This document shows, piece after piece, positions 33,740 through 44,363 of a stretch of 64,000 nt of DNA. The stretch's first letter is position 1; every line of letters starts with the position of its first letter. Made by a program: the position numbers and the translations under genes. Under the pieces are notes generated by a model. It searched no databases. It was given only the letters and a program-made list of their open reading frames with translations, and was not told the DNA's origin. The stretch lies in the NCBI RefSeq assembly GCF_014852005.1, contig NZ_JACVAU010000001.1:828001-892000 (forward strand). The letters run 5' to 3'. The DNA is from Pseudoxanthomonas sp. PXM03 (lineage in GTDB: Bacteria > Pseudomonadota > Gammaproteobacteria > Xanthomonadales > Xanthomonadaceae).

Positions 33740-36700
33740 ATGGTGATGCGTGCGTGGTGGCTGTTGCTGCTGTGTCTGCTGTGCGCGTCCGCGCCGGCGA
33801 CCGTGCCCGAGATTCCGCGCTTCCGCCTGCTCGGCGCGGGTGACGGGCTGCCGTCCACCACCATTCCCGCGCTTGCGCGTGATCGCGCCGGCTATCTGTG
33901 GGTGGCCACCTGGGATGGCCTGGCCCGTTACGACGGCGTCGGGTTCAAGGTGTGGCGACACGATCCTGCCGATCCGGCATCGCTGCCCGGCAACGTGGTG
34001 CAGGCGCTGCATGTCGATGCCGCGGACCGGGTCTGGGTGGCGACCGAGAACGGCGGCCTGAGCGTGATGGGGAACGACCGCAAGGGTTTCCGGCACTACC
34101 GCCAGGCCACCCATCCGCAGATGGGCAGCGACGATGTGTTCGCGATCACCAGTCGCGGCAACGACATCTGGTTCGGCACGTTCGGCGGCGGATTGCACCG
34201 GTTGTCGGCCGAGGGCGGCATCACGCGGTTCGCGGCGGATGCTGGGGATGCCGGAGGCCTGCCGTCGGACAGCGTGCTGTCGCTGGCGTTCGACGCCAAG
34301 GGCGCGCTGTGGATCGGCACCATGGGCGGCCTGGCGCGCTATGACGGCCAGCGTGTGCAACGGCTGGCGTTGCCGGGCGGCGATGCGCTGATCATCTACT
34401 CGGTGACCGCCGACGGGGGCTCGGTATGGGTGGGTGCGTCCGATGGCGTGTATCGCTGGTCCCCCGAGGGCCACTGGGTGTCGCCGCCCTGGTCGCCGAT
34501 GTTCGCGCGCCCCAATGCGTTGATCGCGATGGCCAGCGACGGCCAGGGCGAGTACTGGCTGGCCAGCCAGGGTGGACTGTGGCGGACCGAGGATGACCGC
34601 GCGCCTGCACCGGTGAACTACGACGCGCAGAGCGTGGGCATCGGTCGCGTGCTGCAGGCGGTGATCGCGCTGCCGGACGGTGGCCTGTGGGTGCCCGTGC
34701 CGACGCGTGGCCTGGCCTATCTCCACTCGGATTGGCGGCGCATCGCCGCGTTCTCGCCGGCACAAGGGCTCGGTGGCGGGCTGTATCGCGGCCTGTCGCA
34801 GGCGGGTGCCGACGGCGTCTGGATCGCCAGCAGTACCGGCAAGGTGGAACGCCTGGATACGCGCCGCGGCCACGTCACGCCGCTGTCGCACCATGCCGCC
34901 CTGCTGTCGGAACTGCGCCTCACCTCCGTGCTGGAGGACCGTCGTGGACAGGTGTGGATCGGCCACCGCAATGGCTTGATCCGCACGGATCCGCGAACCG
35001 GCGCGATGCTGCAGTGGGCGCATGAAGGGAACGATGCAGCGCCCGACAACACATCCATCGACTGGCTGGTCGAGGCCAGGGACGACACGCTGTGGCTGGT
35101 CACGCAGATGGGCAGCGTGCAGCAGCGCGATGCCATCAGCGGGCGCGTACTCAGGACGATCCGCAAGGAAGAGGGCGGAAGCGGCAGTCTTCCCGATATC
35201 GAGGGCATCGCGGTTTCGCCCAGTGGTCGCGTGTGGCTGGGAGGCGCGGAGGGCATGCTGCACTGGGACCCCGATGCCGGCCGTTTCGTCGCCGTGCCCG
35301 CGCTGGGCAGTGAGCGCGTGTATGCCTTCGCTTTCGAACATGGCGACCGTCTTTGGCTGCACCGCATGTCGGGGGTGGAGGCATGGCGCCGCGAGGCGGA
35401 TGGCTGGGTGCGCGAGCGCCGGATCGGCGCGGCGGAAGGGCTGCCGGCCGTCGAGTCCACGGGCTTGGCCGTGGACCCGCAGCGGCGCGTGTGGCTGGGA
35501 ACGCGTCGCGGCCTGTTCCGCATCGATCCCAACCTGCGTGGCTCGCGCGCATTGCTGCGCAACTTCGGTGTGCGCGAAGGCCTGCTGAGCCAGGAGCTGA
35601 ATGATCGCGGCATATTGATGACCGCCGACGGGCTGCTCGCCACGACGGCCGCGGACGGTTCGGTGGCGCTGCTCGACACGCACCTGCCCGATCCCCGACC
35701 GATCACGCCCAACCTGGTGCTGGACAGCCTGCAGGTGAGTCGAGGCGACACGGTGCTGCACCTGCCACCGATGGCGGCGCTGGAACTGCGTCCGGAGGAT
35801 CACGAACTGCTGGTGGGCACCCGCCTGCTGAGCTACGAGAATCCGCTGGGCAATCGTTATCGCTCCCTGCTGGAGGGATTCGACAGCGGCTGGATGGACC
35901 AGGGTTCCAGCGGCGAGCGCGTGTTCTCCACGCTGACGCCGGGCCGTTACCGCCTTCGGGTGCAGGCCTTCGATGCCGCCGGCAACGCATCGAAGGAACT
36001 GATACTGCAGGTCCATGTGCTGCCGCCATGGTGGCGCAGCACCTGGGGCCTGGCGCTGTTCGCCGTCCTTGGCCTGCTGATGCTGCTGGCGGCCGGCGCG
36101 GCGTATCGCAGGCGGGTGCGTCGCCGGAGCGCATGGCAGCTGGCCGAGCACAAGCGCGAGGTGGCGGAGCAGGCTTCGCTGGCGAAGACGCGCTTCCTGG
36201 CCACGCTGGGCCACGAGATCCGCACGCCCATGACCGGCGTGCTGGGCATGACCGAACTGCTGCAGGCCACGCCGCTGGACGAGCGCCAGCAGGGCTACAC
36301 GAATGCGATCCAGCGTGCGGGCACGCACCTCCTGCGGCTGGTCAACGATGCGCTGGACCTGGCGAAGATCGAGGCAGGCAAGCTGGAACTGCAGCAGATC
36401 GAGTTCGACCTGCATGCGCTGATCGGCGACGTGGTCGCGCTGATGGGCCCGGTCGCGGGCAAGCGCGGGCTCGCTTTCCATGACGGTATCGCGGCGGGCG
36501 TGCCGCGCGTGGTGCGCGGTGACCCGCTGCGATTGCGGCAGATCCTGCTGAACCTGCTGGGCAACGCCATCAAGTTCACCGAGGCGGGCCATGTCTCGCT
36601 GCACGCGCTGCCGCTGGCGCCGCAGGGCGTGCGCCTGACGGTGAGCGATACCGGGCCGGGCATCAACGCCGAGCAGCAGATGCGGCTCTTCCGTCGTTTC

Positions 36701-37312
36701 GAGCAGGCCGAGGGTGCGCAGACCACTTCGCGCTATGGCGGCAGCGGGCTGGGCCTGGCGATCTGCCAGGAACTGGCGGTGGCGATGGGAGGGCGGATCG
36801 AGGTGGAGAGCGCACCGGGCAAGGGCACGCGCTTCTCCGTCGACCTGCCGGCCTTGCACGCGAGTGCTGGCGAACCGGTGCAGGCGCCCGCGCCGCCCGT
36901 GGGTGCGCTGGCGCAGGTGAGGCCGCTGGACATCCTGCTGGTCGAGGACGATGCGACGGTGGCGGACGTGGTGGCGGGGCTGCTGCGCGCGCGCGGCCAT
37001 CGCGTGCTGCACGCTCCCCACGGACTGGCGGCGTTGACCGAGGTCGCGGGCACTGCCTTCGACCTGGCGTTCCTCGACCTGGACCTGCCCGGGCTGGATG
37101 GCATGGCGCTGGCGCAGCAGTTGCGGTTGCGGGGCGTGACCATGCCATTGATCGCGCTGACCGCGCGCACCGATGCGGAGGCAGAGCCGCTCGCACGGCA
37201 GGCCGGCTTCGACGACTTCATCCGCAAGCCGGTGACCGGCGACATGCTGGCCATGGCAATCGCATTGCTCCTCGAACGCAGCGACGGGCCGGAGAAGGGA
37301 GAAGCCTCTTGA
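33740..37312 (+). CDS. Hybrid sensor histidine kinase with propeller sensor domain
   Basis: A 1190-residue protein: signal peptide ([20 protein letters not shown]), two seven-bladed regulator propellers (about residues 25-640), Y_Y_Y domain (about 690-755), membrane helix (about 762-785), HisKA with phospho-acceptor His825 ([11 protein letters not shown]), HATPase with N box [13 protein letters not shown] and G boxes DTGPGI and GGSGLGLAI, and a C-terminal receiver with Asp1113 ([11 protein letters not shown]). It lacks the HTH found in Bacteroidetes one-protein systems, so it must relay phosphate to a separate protein. The ligand is unknown. The next gene starts inside its stop (TTGA). Confidence 0.95.
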   Translation: MVMRAWWLLLLCLLCASAPATVPEIPRFRLLGAGDGLPSTTIPALARDRAGYLWVATWDGLARYDGVGFKVWRHDPADPASLPGNVVQALHVDAADRVWVATENGGLSVMGNDRKGFRHYRQATHPQMGSDDVFAITSRGNDIWFGTFGGGLHRLSAEGGITRFAADAGDAGGLPSDSVLSLAFDAKGALWIGTMGGLARYDGQRVQRLALPGGDALIIYSVTADGGSVWVGASDGVYRWSPEGHWVSPPWSPMFARPNALIAMASDGQGEYWLASQGGLWRTEDDRAPAPVNYDAQSVGIGRVLQAVIALPDGGLWVPVPTRGLAYLHSDWRRIAAFSPAQGLGGGLYRGLSQAGADGVWIASSTGKVERLDTRRGHVTPLSHHAALLSELRLTSVLEDRRGQVWIGHRNGLIRTDPRTGAMLQWAHEGNDAAPDNTSIDWLVEARDDTLWLVTQMGSVQQRDAISGRVLRTIRKEEGGSGSLPDIEGIAVSPSGRVWLGGAEGMLHWDPDAGRFVAVPALGSERVYAFAFEHGDRLWLHRMSGVEAWRREADGWVRERRIGAAEGLPAVESTGLAVDPQRRVWLGTRRGLFRIDPNLRGSRALLRNFGVREGLLSQELNDRGILMTADGLLATTAADGSVALLDTHLPDPRPITPNLVLDSLQVSRGDTVLHLPPMAALELRPEDHELLVGTRLLSYENPLGNRYRSLLEGFDSGWMDQGSSGERVFSTLTPGRYRLRVQAFDAAGNASKELILQVHVLPPWWRSTWGLALFAVLGLLMLLAAGAAYRRRVRRRSAWQLAEHKREVAEQASLAKTRFLATLGHEIRTPMTGVLGMTELLQATPLDERQQGYTNAIQRAGTHLLRLVNDALDLAKIEAGKLELQQIEFDLHALIGDVVALMGPVAGKRGLAFHDGIAAGVPRVVRGDPLRLRQILLNLLGNAIKFTEAGHVSLHALPLAPQGVRLTVSDTGPGINAEQQMRLFRRFEQAEGAQTTSRYGGSGLGLAICQELAVAMGGRIEVESAPGKGTRFSVDLPALHASAGEPVQAPAPPVGALAQVRPLDILLVEDDATVADVVAGLLRARGHRVLHAPHGLAALTEVAGTAFDLAFLDLDLPGLDGMALAQQLRLRGVTMPLIALTARTDAEAEPLARQAGFDDFIRKPVTGDMLAMAIALLLERSDGPEKGEAS

Positions 37313-38277
37313 AGGTCGCGAAACCCGGGCTCGGCGTGCTCCTGGTGCTGATGCTGGCGCTGGCCGGCACTGCGGCTGCCGAAACGCAGCAGCCTCCGTT
37401 GCTGGGCGACTACATCACCGACAGTCGCGCGCTGTACCCGCTGCGCGTGGGCGACTGGGAGGCCGTCGGCGAAAAGCGCTACGAACAGCAGGAACTGGGC
37501 GTGTCGGTGCGTTACCAGGACACCCGCAAGCCGGATCGCTGGATGGACCTGTACCTGTACCCGGCCGGCGTGATGTTCGATCCGGCATTCGAGCGCGTGT
37601 TCGACCAGAGCGTCGACGAAATCGTGCAGATCGCGCGCGAACGCGGCGCCGGCGACGTGCGCCTGGGCGACGCGCGGACGCTCCCCACGCAGCCGGTGGC
37701 GGGCGAGGGCATGCTGGGCGATTTGGCCGTCAAGGCGCGTTCGTTCGCGATGGAGATCCCGATGCGCGAGAAGCGGTACCGGTCCGTGCTCGCGATGACC
37801 GTGCGCGACCTGTACTTCATCAAGATCCGCTACAGCGTGGAGGCCGATACTGCTTCCGACGAGGATGTGCAGGGGCAGGCCGAGGCCTTGCTCGCCGGCT
37901 TCGCCAAGGAGGTGCGCGTGCTGAACACCGGACGCTGCCGGCAGATCCTGCAGGTCAGTCCGCTGCCGGTGGGCGGCGTGAGGCCGGAGGCGGTGATGGC
38001 CAGTACGAACGACGGGCGCGAAGACGAAATGTGGATCGCCGACGATACGGTCTATCTTCGCCCGGCGGTGATCGCACGCGAGCAGGACATGGCGCGGCTG
38101 CGCAGCGAGGCCCAGTCGATCCGCGACGTGCTGCGGGGCCGGTGCGTGTCGCCCGAGATGATGGAGATCGCCGTGCCGGACGGCATGCGCGAGATCCGCT
38201 TCGAGTACCGCCTGCCGCCGGAGCGCTCGGACGGCACCACGCCACGGCTGCGCGGACGCCGCACGGGCGTGGGGTGA
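37309..38277 (+). CDS. Exported protein of unknown function
   Basis: A 322-residue protein with a TTG start overlapping the kinase stop (TTGA) and a strong AAGGGAG ribosome site. Signal peptide [20 protein letters not shown]...AAA-E. No domain recognised. The sequence has alternating strands (VSVRYQDTRKPDRWMDLYLYPAG, YRSVLAMTVRDLYFIKIRYS), suggesting a beta-rich periplasmic fold, and two cysteines at about 210 and 285. Translational coupling with the propeller kinase makes it a candidate accessory or signal-modulating protein for that sensor (inference). Confidence 0.72.
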   Translation: MKVAKPGLGVLLVLMLALAGTAAAETQQPPLLGDYITDSRALYPLRVGDWEAVGEKRYEQQELGVSVRYQDTRKPDRWMDLYLYPAGVMFDPAFERVFDQSVDEIVQIARERGAGDVRLGDARTLPTQPVAGEGMLGDLAVKARSFAMEIPMREKRYRSVLAMTVRDLYFIKIRYSVEADTASDEDVQGQAEALLAGFAKEVRVLNTGRCRQILQVSPLPVGGVRPEAVMASTNDGREDEMWIADDTVYLRPAVIAREQDMARLRSEAQSIRDVLRGRCVSPEMMEIAVPDGMREIRFEYRLPPERSDGTTPRLRGRRTGVG

Positions 38278-38287
38278 CCCTGCGTCC

Positions 38288-38773
38288 TCAGCGCAACGCG
38301 CGCACTTCGATCACGCCGAACACAGGGTCGTAGTAGAACCAGTCGCTGGTGTTGTCCGCCAGCCACGCGATCCGCGCGCGTGACGGCTGCGGCACGTGGC
38401 AGAGCAGGGCATGGCCGTAGTCTTCGCCGGGGGCGGAAGGCACGCGCGGAACATCCGACAGCAGGTCTTCGAGCGATCCGGGCTTTTCGCCCCAGCTGAG
38501 GCAGTCCGCTTCGGCATTGGTGCCCTCGGGCCAATCCATGCGGGCCCAGAATGCGTCGCGGCCACGCCGCTGCAATCGATGCGCGTCGGACGCCGCGCCA
38601 TCGGCTACCTGCACGACGCGCCAGTGGTCGCCTGCCTGCTGCACGATCCACATCACGTCATCGGGGAGTGCGGTCGCGCCGTGGCTATACGTGCCGACGA
38701 AGGCCGGTTGTCCGCCTGCTTCAGCGAATGAAGGCGCTATGCAGGCCAGGAGGAGCAGGGCAAGGCAGCGCAT
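38288..38773 (-). CDS. Exported protein of unknown function
   Basis: A 161-residue protein with a signal sequence (MRCLALLLLACIAPSFAEA-GG). The LLLAC stretch could instead be a weak lipobox. Mature protein: DDVMWIVQQAGDHWRVVQVADG, then an acidic centre and a C terminus DNTSDWFYYDPVFGVIEVRAL. Aromatic-rich, no recognised family. Followed on the same strand by no close gene; it lies four bases downstream of the next exported protein (38778-39413), so the two form a pair. Converges with the 322-residue gene. Confidence 0.68.
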   Translation of the reverse strand: MRCLALLLLACIAPSFAEAGGQPAFVGTYSHGATALPDDVMWIVQQAGDHWRVVQVADGAASDAHRLQRRGRDAFWARMDWPEGTNAEADCLSWGEKPGSLEDLLSDVPRVPSAPGEDYGHALLCHVPQPSRARIAWLADNTSDWFYYDPVFGVIEVRALR

Positions 38774-38777
38774 GGCC

Positions 38778-39413
38778 TCAGTCCGCCCAGGCTTCGACGT
38801 ACAGCGTACGGGTGGCGTCGTCCGGATCGGCGTGGATCCAGATCCCGCCGGTATCGCCGGCCGGGAGGTAAAGGCCATCGTCGGCTTTCAGCATCGTGCA
38901 GGCCATGTCCACTGCTTCCCGCGCGATGGCCTGTTCGCGGCAGGTGTCTTCGACGAACCGCCGCAGCGCGGGCGCGGCCGTGACGTAAGGCGTCGCCAGC
39001 ACGTATTGATGATCGCCCCAGCGCTGGGAATCCATCAGGCGCACTTCCGTCACCGGCTGGCCCGCCAACCGCACGCGCTCAGGATGCAGCTGCGCACGGG
39101 CATTCACGGCCGTGAGCGCTTCGCTTTCGTCATCGGCCATGGCGTCATCGCAGTCCAGTTCTACGCGGACCACGTGTTGCCGCCATCCGGGCGCGAGTTC
39201 ATCCAGGCGGCGTGCGCGGATGCGCTCGCAGCCCGGCGCGGCATCCAGTGCGTGCGATGCGTGGTCATCCGGCACCACCATCACCAGCGCCGGGAAGTCA
39301 CCTCCGGCGACATGCAGGACGTGCGGCGCGCGGTTGTCTTCGGCGCGGGCATGTGCCCCTGCCATCAGCAACAGGCTGGCGGCAGCGGGGGCGAGCAGGG
39401 GGCGGCATTCCAT
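38778..39413 (-). CDS. Exported protein of unknown function
   Basis: A 211-residue protein with signal peptide (MECRPLLAPAAASLLLMAGAHARA-E). The mature part is acidic, with cysteines at about 62, 88, 156 and 170, which could pair in the periplasm. No known domain. Ends four bases before the start of the 161-residue exported protein, with which it is probably co-transcribed. It lies 29 bases after the end of hemE, so it could be at the tail of the aro-hem transcript. Confidence 0.68.
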   Translation of the reverse strand: MECRPLLAPAAASLLLMAGAHARAEDNRAPHVLHVAGGDFPALVMVVPDDHASHALDAAPGCERIRARRLDELAPGWRQHVVRVELDCDDAMADDESEALTAVNARAQLHPERVRLAGQPVTEVRLMDSQRWGDHQYVLATPYVTAAPALRRFVEDTCREQAIAREAVDMACTMLKADDGLYLPAGDTGGIWIHADPDDATRTLYVEAWAD

Positions 39414-39442
39414 TGCGTCACTCCGGCGGAAAAGGGCGTGGA

Positions 39443-40513
39443 TCAGCGCGCGCTGTAGGCGTGCACTTCGTCCACCAGCACCGCGACGTGGTCCGGGTTC
39501 ATGTCCGGCGACATGCCGTGGCCAAGGTTGAAGACGTGGCCCTCGCGCGAACCGCCATTGCCGTCGCGATAGCTGTCCAGCGCGCGGCGCGCTTCGCGGC
39601 GGATGGCGTCGGGCGAGCCGTACAGCGTGGCCGGATCCAGGTTGCCCTGCAGCGCGACCTTGCCCTGCGTGCGACGTGCGGCCTCGGACAACTCCACCAG
39701 CCAGTCCACGCCGACGCCATCGGCGCCGGTGTCGGCCAGGTCTTCGAGGTAGGCGGCGGTGCCCTTGCCGAACAGGATCAGCGGAGCACGCTCGGCGCCC
39801 TCGCCACGGTCGAGTTCCTGCGCGATGCGTTGCAGGTAGGGGAGGGAGAATTCACGATACATCGCCGGGCTCAGCACGCCGCCCCAGGTGTCGAACACCT
39901 GCAGTGCCTGCGCGCCAGCGGAGCGCTGCGCGGCGAGGTAGGCAATCACCGCGTCGGTGTTGACCGAGAGCAGCCGATGCAGCGTGTCGGGGTCGTTCAG
40001 GGCCATCGCCTTGATGCGCGCGAAGTCCTTGCTGCCGCCGCCTTCCACCATGTAGCAGGCCAGCGTCCACGGGCTGCCGGAGAACCCGATCAGCGGGACC
40101 TTGCCGTCCAGTTCGCGCCGGATCACGCGCACCGCATCCATCACGTAGCGCAGCTCGGTTTCCATGTCCGGCACGCCGAGCTTGGCCGCGTCGGCGGCGC
40201 TGCGCACGGTGCGCTCGAACTTCGGGCCTTCGCCTTCGACGAAGTACAGGCCCAGGCCCATCGCATCCGGAATGGTCAGGATGTCGGAGAACAGGATCGC
40301 CGCGTCCAGGTCGAAGCGGCGCAGCGGCTGCAGGGTGACTTCGCAGGCGATGTCGGGGTTCTTCGCCATGCCGAGGAAGCTGCCGGCCTCCTTGCGGGTG
40401 GCTCGGTACTCCGGCAGGTAGCGGCCGGCCTGGCGCATCAGCCAGACGGGCGTGCGGTCCACGGGTTCGCGGCGCAGAGCGCGCAGGAAACGATCGTTCT
40501 TGAGGGCAGTCAT
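39443..40513 (-). CDS. hemE: Uroporphyrinogen decarboxylase
   Basis: A 356-residue cytosolic enzyme converting uroporphyrinogen III to coproporphyrinogen III. The N-terminal signature [18 protein letters not shown] (residues 20-37) is complete, and the second signature [16 protein letters not shown] is present. The catalytic Asp equivalent is in [16 protein letters not shown], and the C-terminal [15 protein letters not shown] is typical. Length matches the family (about 354). Downstream of aroK, aroB and the WGR gene on the same strand. Confidence 0.97.
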   Translation of the reverse strand: MTALKNDRFLRALRREPVDRTPVWLMRQAGRYLPEYRATRKEAGSFLGMAKNPDIACEVTLQPLRRFDLDAAILFSDILTIPDAMGLGLYFVEGEGPKFERTVRSAADAAKLGVPDMETELRYVMDAVRVIRRELDGKVPLIGFSGSPWTLACYMVEGGGSKDFARIKAMALNDPDTLHRLLSVNTDAVIAYLAAQRSAGAQALQVFDTWGGVLSPAMYREFSLPYLQRIAQELDRGEGAERAPLILFGKGTAAYLEDLADTGADGVGVDWLVELSEAARRTQGKVALQGNLDPATLYGSPDAIRREARRALDSYRDGNGGSREGHVFNLGHGMSPDMNPDHVAVLVDEVHAYSAR

Positions 40514-40533
40514 CGGGAATCCGGGGGAAAGGG

Positions 40534-40788
40534 TTACTTGGGCGCGTCGGCGCCGCGGGCGAACATCAGCTGGAAGCCACGCTTGAGGTGGCTGTCGCGG
40601 GCTTTCTCGAAGGCCGCGTTGGCCTCGTCCTGCAGCAGGTACTGCTCGCGTTTGAGCGTGGCGCGACCGCCGATCTGGCCGGTTTCGCGCAACAGCTCCC
40701 AGCCGCCGAACAGATCGGGCTGCAGGGTCAGCTGGACGTAGCGGGGCGCTTCGCCCGCGTCGGGGCGTTGCTGGAGGAAGACGCGCAT
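40534..40788 (-). CDS. WGR domain protein
   Basis: An 84-residue protein made of a single WGR-type module. Here the motif reads [21 protein letters not shown], with [12 protein letters not shown] before and [14 protein letters not shown] after. The module is found fused to PARP-like or regulatory proteins in other organisms and binds nucleic acid there; stand-alone bacterial copies have unknown roles. It lies 9 bases after aroB and 20 before hemE, inside the aro-hem run. Note that the invariant Arg of W-G-R is not in its usual spot. Confidence 0.75.
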   Translation of the reverse strand: MRVFLQQRPDAGEAPRYVQLTLQPDLFGGWELLRETGQIGGRATLKREQYLLQDEANAAFEKARDSHLKRGFQLMFARGADAPK

Positions 40789-40797
40789 GCCGGCATT

Positions 40798-41901
40798 TTA
40801 GCCGGACAGCAGTGCCAGCACGCGGCTTTCGTCCACGTCCGGCACCACGTCGGCCTGGCCCAGGCCCCGCCACAGCACCAGCCGCAGGCGGCCGGCCAGG
40901 TTCTTCTTGTCCAGGCGCATGCGGGCGAGCAGGGCCTGCGGTGCCAGCCCGGCCGGAATGCGCGTCGGCAGGCCGTAGCCGGCCAGCAGGGTTTCCAGGC
41001 GGTCGGTGTCGGTCGCCGGGGCCATGCCGAGCCCGGAGGAAAGCCGTGCGGCCAGCACCATGCCCACCGCCACGGCCTCGCCATGGTTGAGGTTGTTGTT
41101 GCCCAGGCCGCCGTAGCCCTGCTCGGTCTCGATCGCGTGGCCGAAGGTGTGGCCGAAGTTCAGCAGCGCTCGCTCGCCCTTTTCCAGCGGGTCGCGCGCC
41201 ACGGTCTCGGCCTTGTGCTCGCAGCTGGCAGCGATGGCCAGTGCCAGCGCCTCGCCGTCCATCGCCAGCAGCGCTTCACGTTCCTGTTCCAGCCACTGGA
41301 AGAAGCGCGCATCGCGGATGGCGCCGTACTTGATCACTTCGGCCAGGCCGGCGCGCAGTTCGCGCGGTGGCAGTGTCGCCAATACCTCCGTGTCGGCGAA
41401 CACCGCGCGCGGCGGATGGAACGCGCCCACCAGGTTCTTGCCCTGCGGGATGTCGACGGCGGTCTTGCCGCCCACCGACGAATCCACCATCGACAGCAGC
41501 GTCGTGGGCACCTGCACGCAGTCCACGCCGCGCATCCAGCAAGCCGCCGCGAAGCCGGCCAGGTCGCCGACCACGCCGCCGCCCAGCGCGATCACGCAGG
41601 CGTCGCGGGTGGCGCCGAGTGTGGCCAGTGCCTCGATGGCATGGCCGAAATGCGCCAGCGTCTTCGACTCTTCGCCCGCAGGCAGGATGAAGGTGCCGAT
41701 GGCGAGGTCGGGGCGCGCGGCATGCAGGGCTTCGCGCACCATGCCCGCGTACAGCGGCGCGACGATGGAGTCGCTGACCAGCAGCACGTGCCGGCCGCGC
41801 ACGTGTCCGGCGAGCGCGGTGCCATCGGACAGCAGTCCGGGGCCGATGGCGATGGTGTAGGGCGTCTCGCCGCCGACGTCGACGGTGCGTGCGTTGCTCA
41901 T
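40798..41901 (-). CDS. aroB: 3-dehydroquinate synthase
   Basis: A 367-residue NAD- and Zn-dependent enzyme of the shikimate pathway. Seen: [61 protein letters not shown] and the metal-binding [11 protein letters not shown]. The ATG overlaps the aroK stop (ATGA), the typical aroK-aroB order. Length is normal (about 360). Confidence 0.97.
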   Translation of the reverse strand: MSNARTVDVGGETPYTIAIGPGLLSDGTALAGHVRGRHVLLVSDSIVAPLYAGMVREALHAARPDLAIGTFILPAGEESKTLAHFGHAIEALATLGATRDACVIALGGGVVGDLAGFAAACWMRGVDCVQVPTTLLSMVDSSVGGKTAVDIPQGKNLVGAFHPPRAVFADTEVLATLPPRELRAGLAEVIKYGAIRDARFFQWLEQEREALLAMDGEALALAIAASCEHKAETVARDPLEKGERALLNFGHTFGHAIETEQGYGGLGNNNLNHGEAVAVGMVLAARLSSGLGMAPATDTDRLETLLAGYGLPTRIPAGLAPQALLARMRLDKKNLAGRLRLVLWRGLGQADVVPDVDESRVLALLSG

Positions 41902-42440
41902 GCGTTCTCTTCGATGGGCTGCCAGCGATGGGCCAGCAGCTGGGTCAGGCGGGCGGTCGCCTCGGGCGGCGTCAGGCCGTCGGTGTCCAGGGTCAGGTCC
42001 GCCACGTCACGGTAAAACGGCTCGCGCAGGGTGGCCATGTCCTGCAACACCTGCTCGCGGTCCGGGCGTTGCAGCAACGGGCGATTGGTGCAGCGGCCGA
42101 GCCGGCGCAACTGCGCCTCCACGCTGACCTGCAGGTAGACCACATAGCCGCGCTGTTTCATCAGGACGCGGTTGTCCGCATCCAGGACCGCGCCGCCGCC
42201 CGTGGAGACCAGTTGGCCATGGCCGGCCAGCAGTTCGCCCAGGGTCGCCTTCTCGCGCTCGCGGAAGCCGGCTTCGCCGAGGTGCTCGAACAGGGTGGTG
42301 ATGCTGGCGCCGGTGCGATCGACGATGGCCTGGTCCGCGTCCACGAACACCAGCCCGAAGCGCTCGGCCACGCGCTTGCCGATGGATGTCTTGCCGGCCC
42401 CGGTGGGGCCGACCAGGATCAGGTTGGGGGCCGGATTCAT
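41898..42440 (-). CDS. aroK: Shikimate kinase
   Basis: A 180-residue P-loop kinase phosphorylating shikimate at position 3. Walker [10 protein letters not shown] at residues 11-19, the shikimate-binding [11 protein letters not shown] and VSTGGGAVL, and a lid region RCTNRPLL. Start chosen at the ATG at 42438-42440; an upstream ATG adds nine residues not seen in the family. Heads the aroK-aroB-WGR-hemE run. Divergent from dodecin. Confidence 0.96.
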   Translation of the reverse strand: MNPAPNLILVGPTGAGKTSIGKRVAERFGLVFVDADQAIVDRTGASITTLFEHLGEAGFREREKATLGELLAGHGQLVSTGGGAVLDADNRVLMKQRGYVVYLQVSVEAQLRRLGRCTNRPLLQRPDREQVLQDMATLREPFYRDVADLTLDTDGLTPPEATARLTQLLAHRWQPIEENA

Positions 42441-42545
42441 GATGCTCCAGATGCTAGCACTGCCCACGCGTGGCGTGGCCTTAACACCAGCGGGTCTACG
42501 GTGGCCGTCCGGCGTCGTGCCGGGGCAACCGAAGAGGGAAGCACC

Positions 42546-42749
42546 ATGTCCGTCGCCAAGATCATCGAGGTCAATGCGTCATCCAAGACCAGCATGGAAG
42601 ACGCCGTGAAGGTGGGCCTGAAAAAGACGTCCGAGACCGTGAAGAACATCAAGGGGGCCTGGGTCAACGAGATCAAGGTCGTCACCGACGATGGCGGCAA
42701 CGTCACCGAGTGGCGCGTGAACCTGCGGATCAGTTTCGTGGTGGCGTGA
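42546..42749 (+). CDS. Dodecin family flavoprotein
   Basis: A 67-residue protein matching dodecin: MSVAKIIEVNASSKTSMEDA at the start, then KKTSETVKNIKGAWVNEIK, with the Trp that stacks on flavin, and a final strand EWRVNLRISFVVA. Dodecins form hollow dodecamers that store riboflavin or FMN. A GAGGGAAG ribosome site precedes the ATG. Single gene, followed by a palindromic repeat pair. Confidence 0.93.
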   Translation: MSVAKIIEVNASSKTSMEDAVKVGLKKTSETVKNIKGAWVNEIKVVTDDGGNVTEWRVNLRISFVVA

Positions 42750-42768
42750 CGCCATCAGCGTACCTCCT

Positions 42769-42895
42769 GTAGGAGCGACGTGAGTCGCGACCGCGGATCG
42801 GGCACGAACGGAAACTGTCTGGGCGGGATGACAATTCCGGGCCTCAAGCGCCGCTGAACCTGCGGGCGTGCGGTCGCGACTTACGTCGCTCCTAC
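42769..42895. repeat. Inverted pair of GTAGGAGCGAC palindromes (REP-like)
   Basis: GTAGGAGCGACGTGAGTCGC (42769-42788) continues with GACCGCGG; the second copy reads CGGTCGCGACTTACGTCGC and CTCCTAC (42871-42895) on the opposite strand. Each copy alone folds (GCGAC / GTCGC) and together they form a long hairpin. The element sits between the 3' ends of dodecin and the kinase gene. The same pair occurs at 45.6 kb and a variant at 61.8 kb. Confidence 0.85.
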
Positions 42896-42897
42896 CC

Positions 42898-43710
42898 CTA
42901 CGGACGCGGGGTGCGCGCCTCATCCAGCGCTATCGTCCTGTCCGCCACTCCCGGCAGCGTCGCCAGCAGGTGCCGGCTGGTCCGCTCGTAGTGCTGGATG
43001 AAGCGGTCCAGCTGCGCGCGATCCATGCCGGTGCGTGCAGGGTCCTGCGCCACCATCGCCCGTTCCTGCTGCCAGCGCCAGGTCCGCACGATGTCGAAGC
43101 CCGGCGGCTGCAGGAACCACAGCGCGTCGATGCGCGACCACAGCGCGGGATAGTCGCGGCGCAGGGCGTCGTTGCAGTACCGGCGCCACACGCCGCCAGG
43201 GTCTTCGTCGCGTTCCAGCGCATTGAGTGGCGCGTGCAGGGCCGCGTCGTCCTCGGGCACGGCGTTCAGGCACCAGCCTTCGAACAGCACCAGGTCCACC
43301 CGTTCCGCGATGCGGGGCCATCCGGTCTCTGGCAGACGGTCATCGGCCAGCTTGTCGAACCGGGGCAGTGCGATGTCCTCGCCGGCACGCAACGCATCCA
43401 GTACGCGGCAGCCGAGCGCCACGTCATGGGTCCCCGGTGGCCCGCGCGTCGCGAGCAAGGGGTGCACATCTCCGGCAAGACGCACGCGATCCGCACGGGT
43501 CAGGTACAGGTCGTCCAGCGACAGCACGGCGACGCGCAGGTGGGCGGCTTCTGCCTGCGTGGCGATCTGGCGGGCCAGCGTCGATTTGCCACTTCCCTGC
43601 AGGCCGGTGATGGCGAAGACCGGCGTGCGCGCAGGCAATGCGCGCGCAGCGGCCAGCGCGTCGCGGACGAGAACGTCGGGAAAGCCCTCGGGATGCGTCG
43701 CCTGCCTCAT
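42898..43710 (-). CDS. D-glycerate 3-kinase-like P-loop kinase
   Basis: A 270-residue ATPase with Walker [10 protein letters not shown] (residues about 34-42), [22 protein letters not shown]...DR and the distinctive [11 protein letters not shown]. This set matches the plant-type D-glycerate 3-kinase / yeast Tda10 family rather than uridine kinase. It could phosphorylate glycerate or another small hydroxy compound. The ATG at 43708-43710 was chosen; ORF sequence upstream is not coding-like. Converges with dodecin across a repeat pair; divergent from pdxH. Confidence 0.82.
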   Translation of the reverse strand: MRQATHPEGFPDVLVRDALAAARALPARTPVFAITGLQGSGKSTLARQIATQAEAAHLRVAVLSLDDLYLTRADRVRLAGDVHPLLATRGPPGTHDVALGCRVLDALRAGEDIALPRFDKLADDRLPETGWPRIAERVDLVLFEGWCLNAVPEDDAALHAPLNALERDEDPGGVWRRYCNDALRRDYPALWSRIDALWFLQPPGFDIVRTWRWQQERAMVAQDPARTGMDRAQLDRFIQHYERTSRHLLATLPGVADRTIALDEARTPRP

Positions 43711-43760
43711 CGCGCGACAATAGCGCATGCCCGGGACGCGGGCGCTGCCCTGACCACGCC

Positions 43761-44363
43761 ATGACCGATCTGTACGCCGAAGCCCTGTCCACGTTCGCCA
43801 TACTCTACGGCGAGGCCAAGTCGTCGGGCACCGAAGTCGAACCCAACGCGATGACGCTCGCCACCGCCACGCCGGACGGCCGTCCCTCCGCACGCACCGT
43901 GTTGCTGAAGGCGTTCGACGAACTGGGCTTCGTCTTCTACACCCACACCCACAGCCAGAAGGGGCGCGAGCTGCACGACAACCCGTGGGCCGCGCTGCTG
44001 TTCCTGTGGCGCAGCCTGCGCGAGGCCGGCATCCAGGTGCGCGTGGAAGGCACGGTGACGGCGGTCAGCGATGCCGAAGCCGATGCCTACTTCGCCTCCC
44101 GCCCGCGCCAGAGCCAGCTGGGCGCGTGGGCTTCGATCCAGTCCGAGACGCTGGATTCGCGCGAAGCCTTCGAGACGCGCATGGCGGAGATGGAGGCACG
44201 CTTCGCCGGTGCCGACGTGCCGCGCCCGGACGGATGGAGTGGTTACCGCGTGGCACCGGAGGCGATCGAGTTCTGGTACGGCGCGCAGTTCCGGCTGCAC
44301 GAGCGCTGGCGCTACGAATGCGATGCTGCCGGCGTATGGAGCAAGCGGATGCTGTTTCCTTGA
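43761..44363 (+). CDS. pdxH: Pyridoxamine 5'-phosphate oxidase
   Basis: A 200-residue FMN enzyme making pyridoxal 5'-phosphate. FMN and substrate motifs: [40 protein letters not shown] and the C-terminal [17 protein letters not shown]. Shorter than E. coli PdxH at the N terminus but with all core parts. The following GNAT gene begins in its stop. Confidence 0.95.
   Translation: MTDLYAEALSTFAILYGEAKSSGTEVEPNAMTLATATPDGRPSARTVLLKAFDELGFVFYTHTHSQKGRELHDNPWAALLFLWRSLREAGIQVRVEGTVTAVSDAEADAYFASRPRQSQLGAWASIQSETLDSREAFETRMAEMEARFAGADVPRPDGWSGYRVAPEAIEFWYGAQFRLHERWRYECDAAGVWSKRMLFP

Noticed and set aside
32972..37021. Minus-strand open frame of about 1349 codons
   Set aside because: Only its last 220 codons (32972-33634) are the YceI gene. 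The rest is antisense to the hybrid kinase and open because of GC-rich third positions; its translation is low-complexity His/Gln/Arg.
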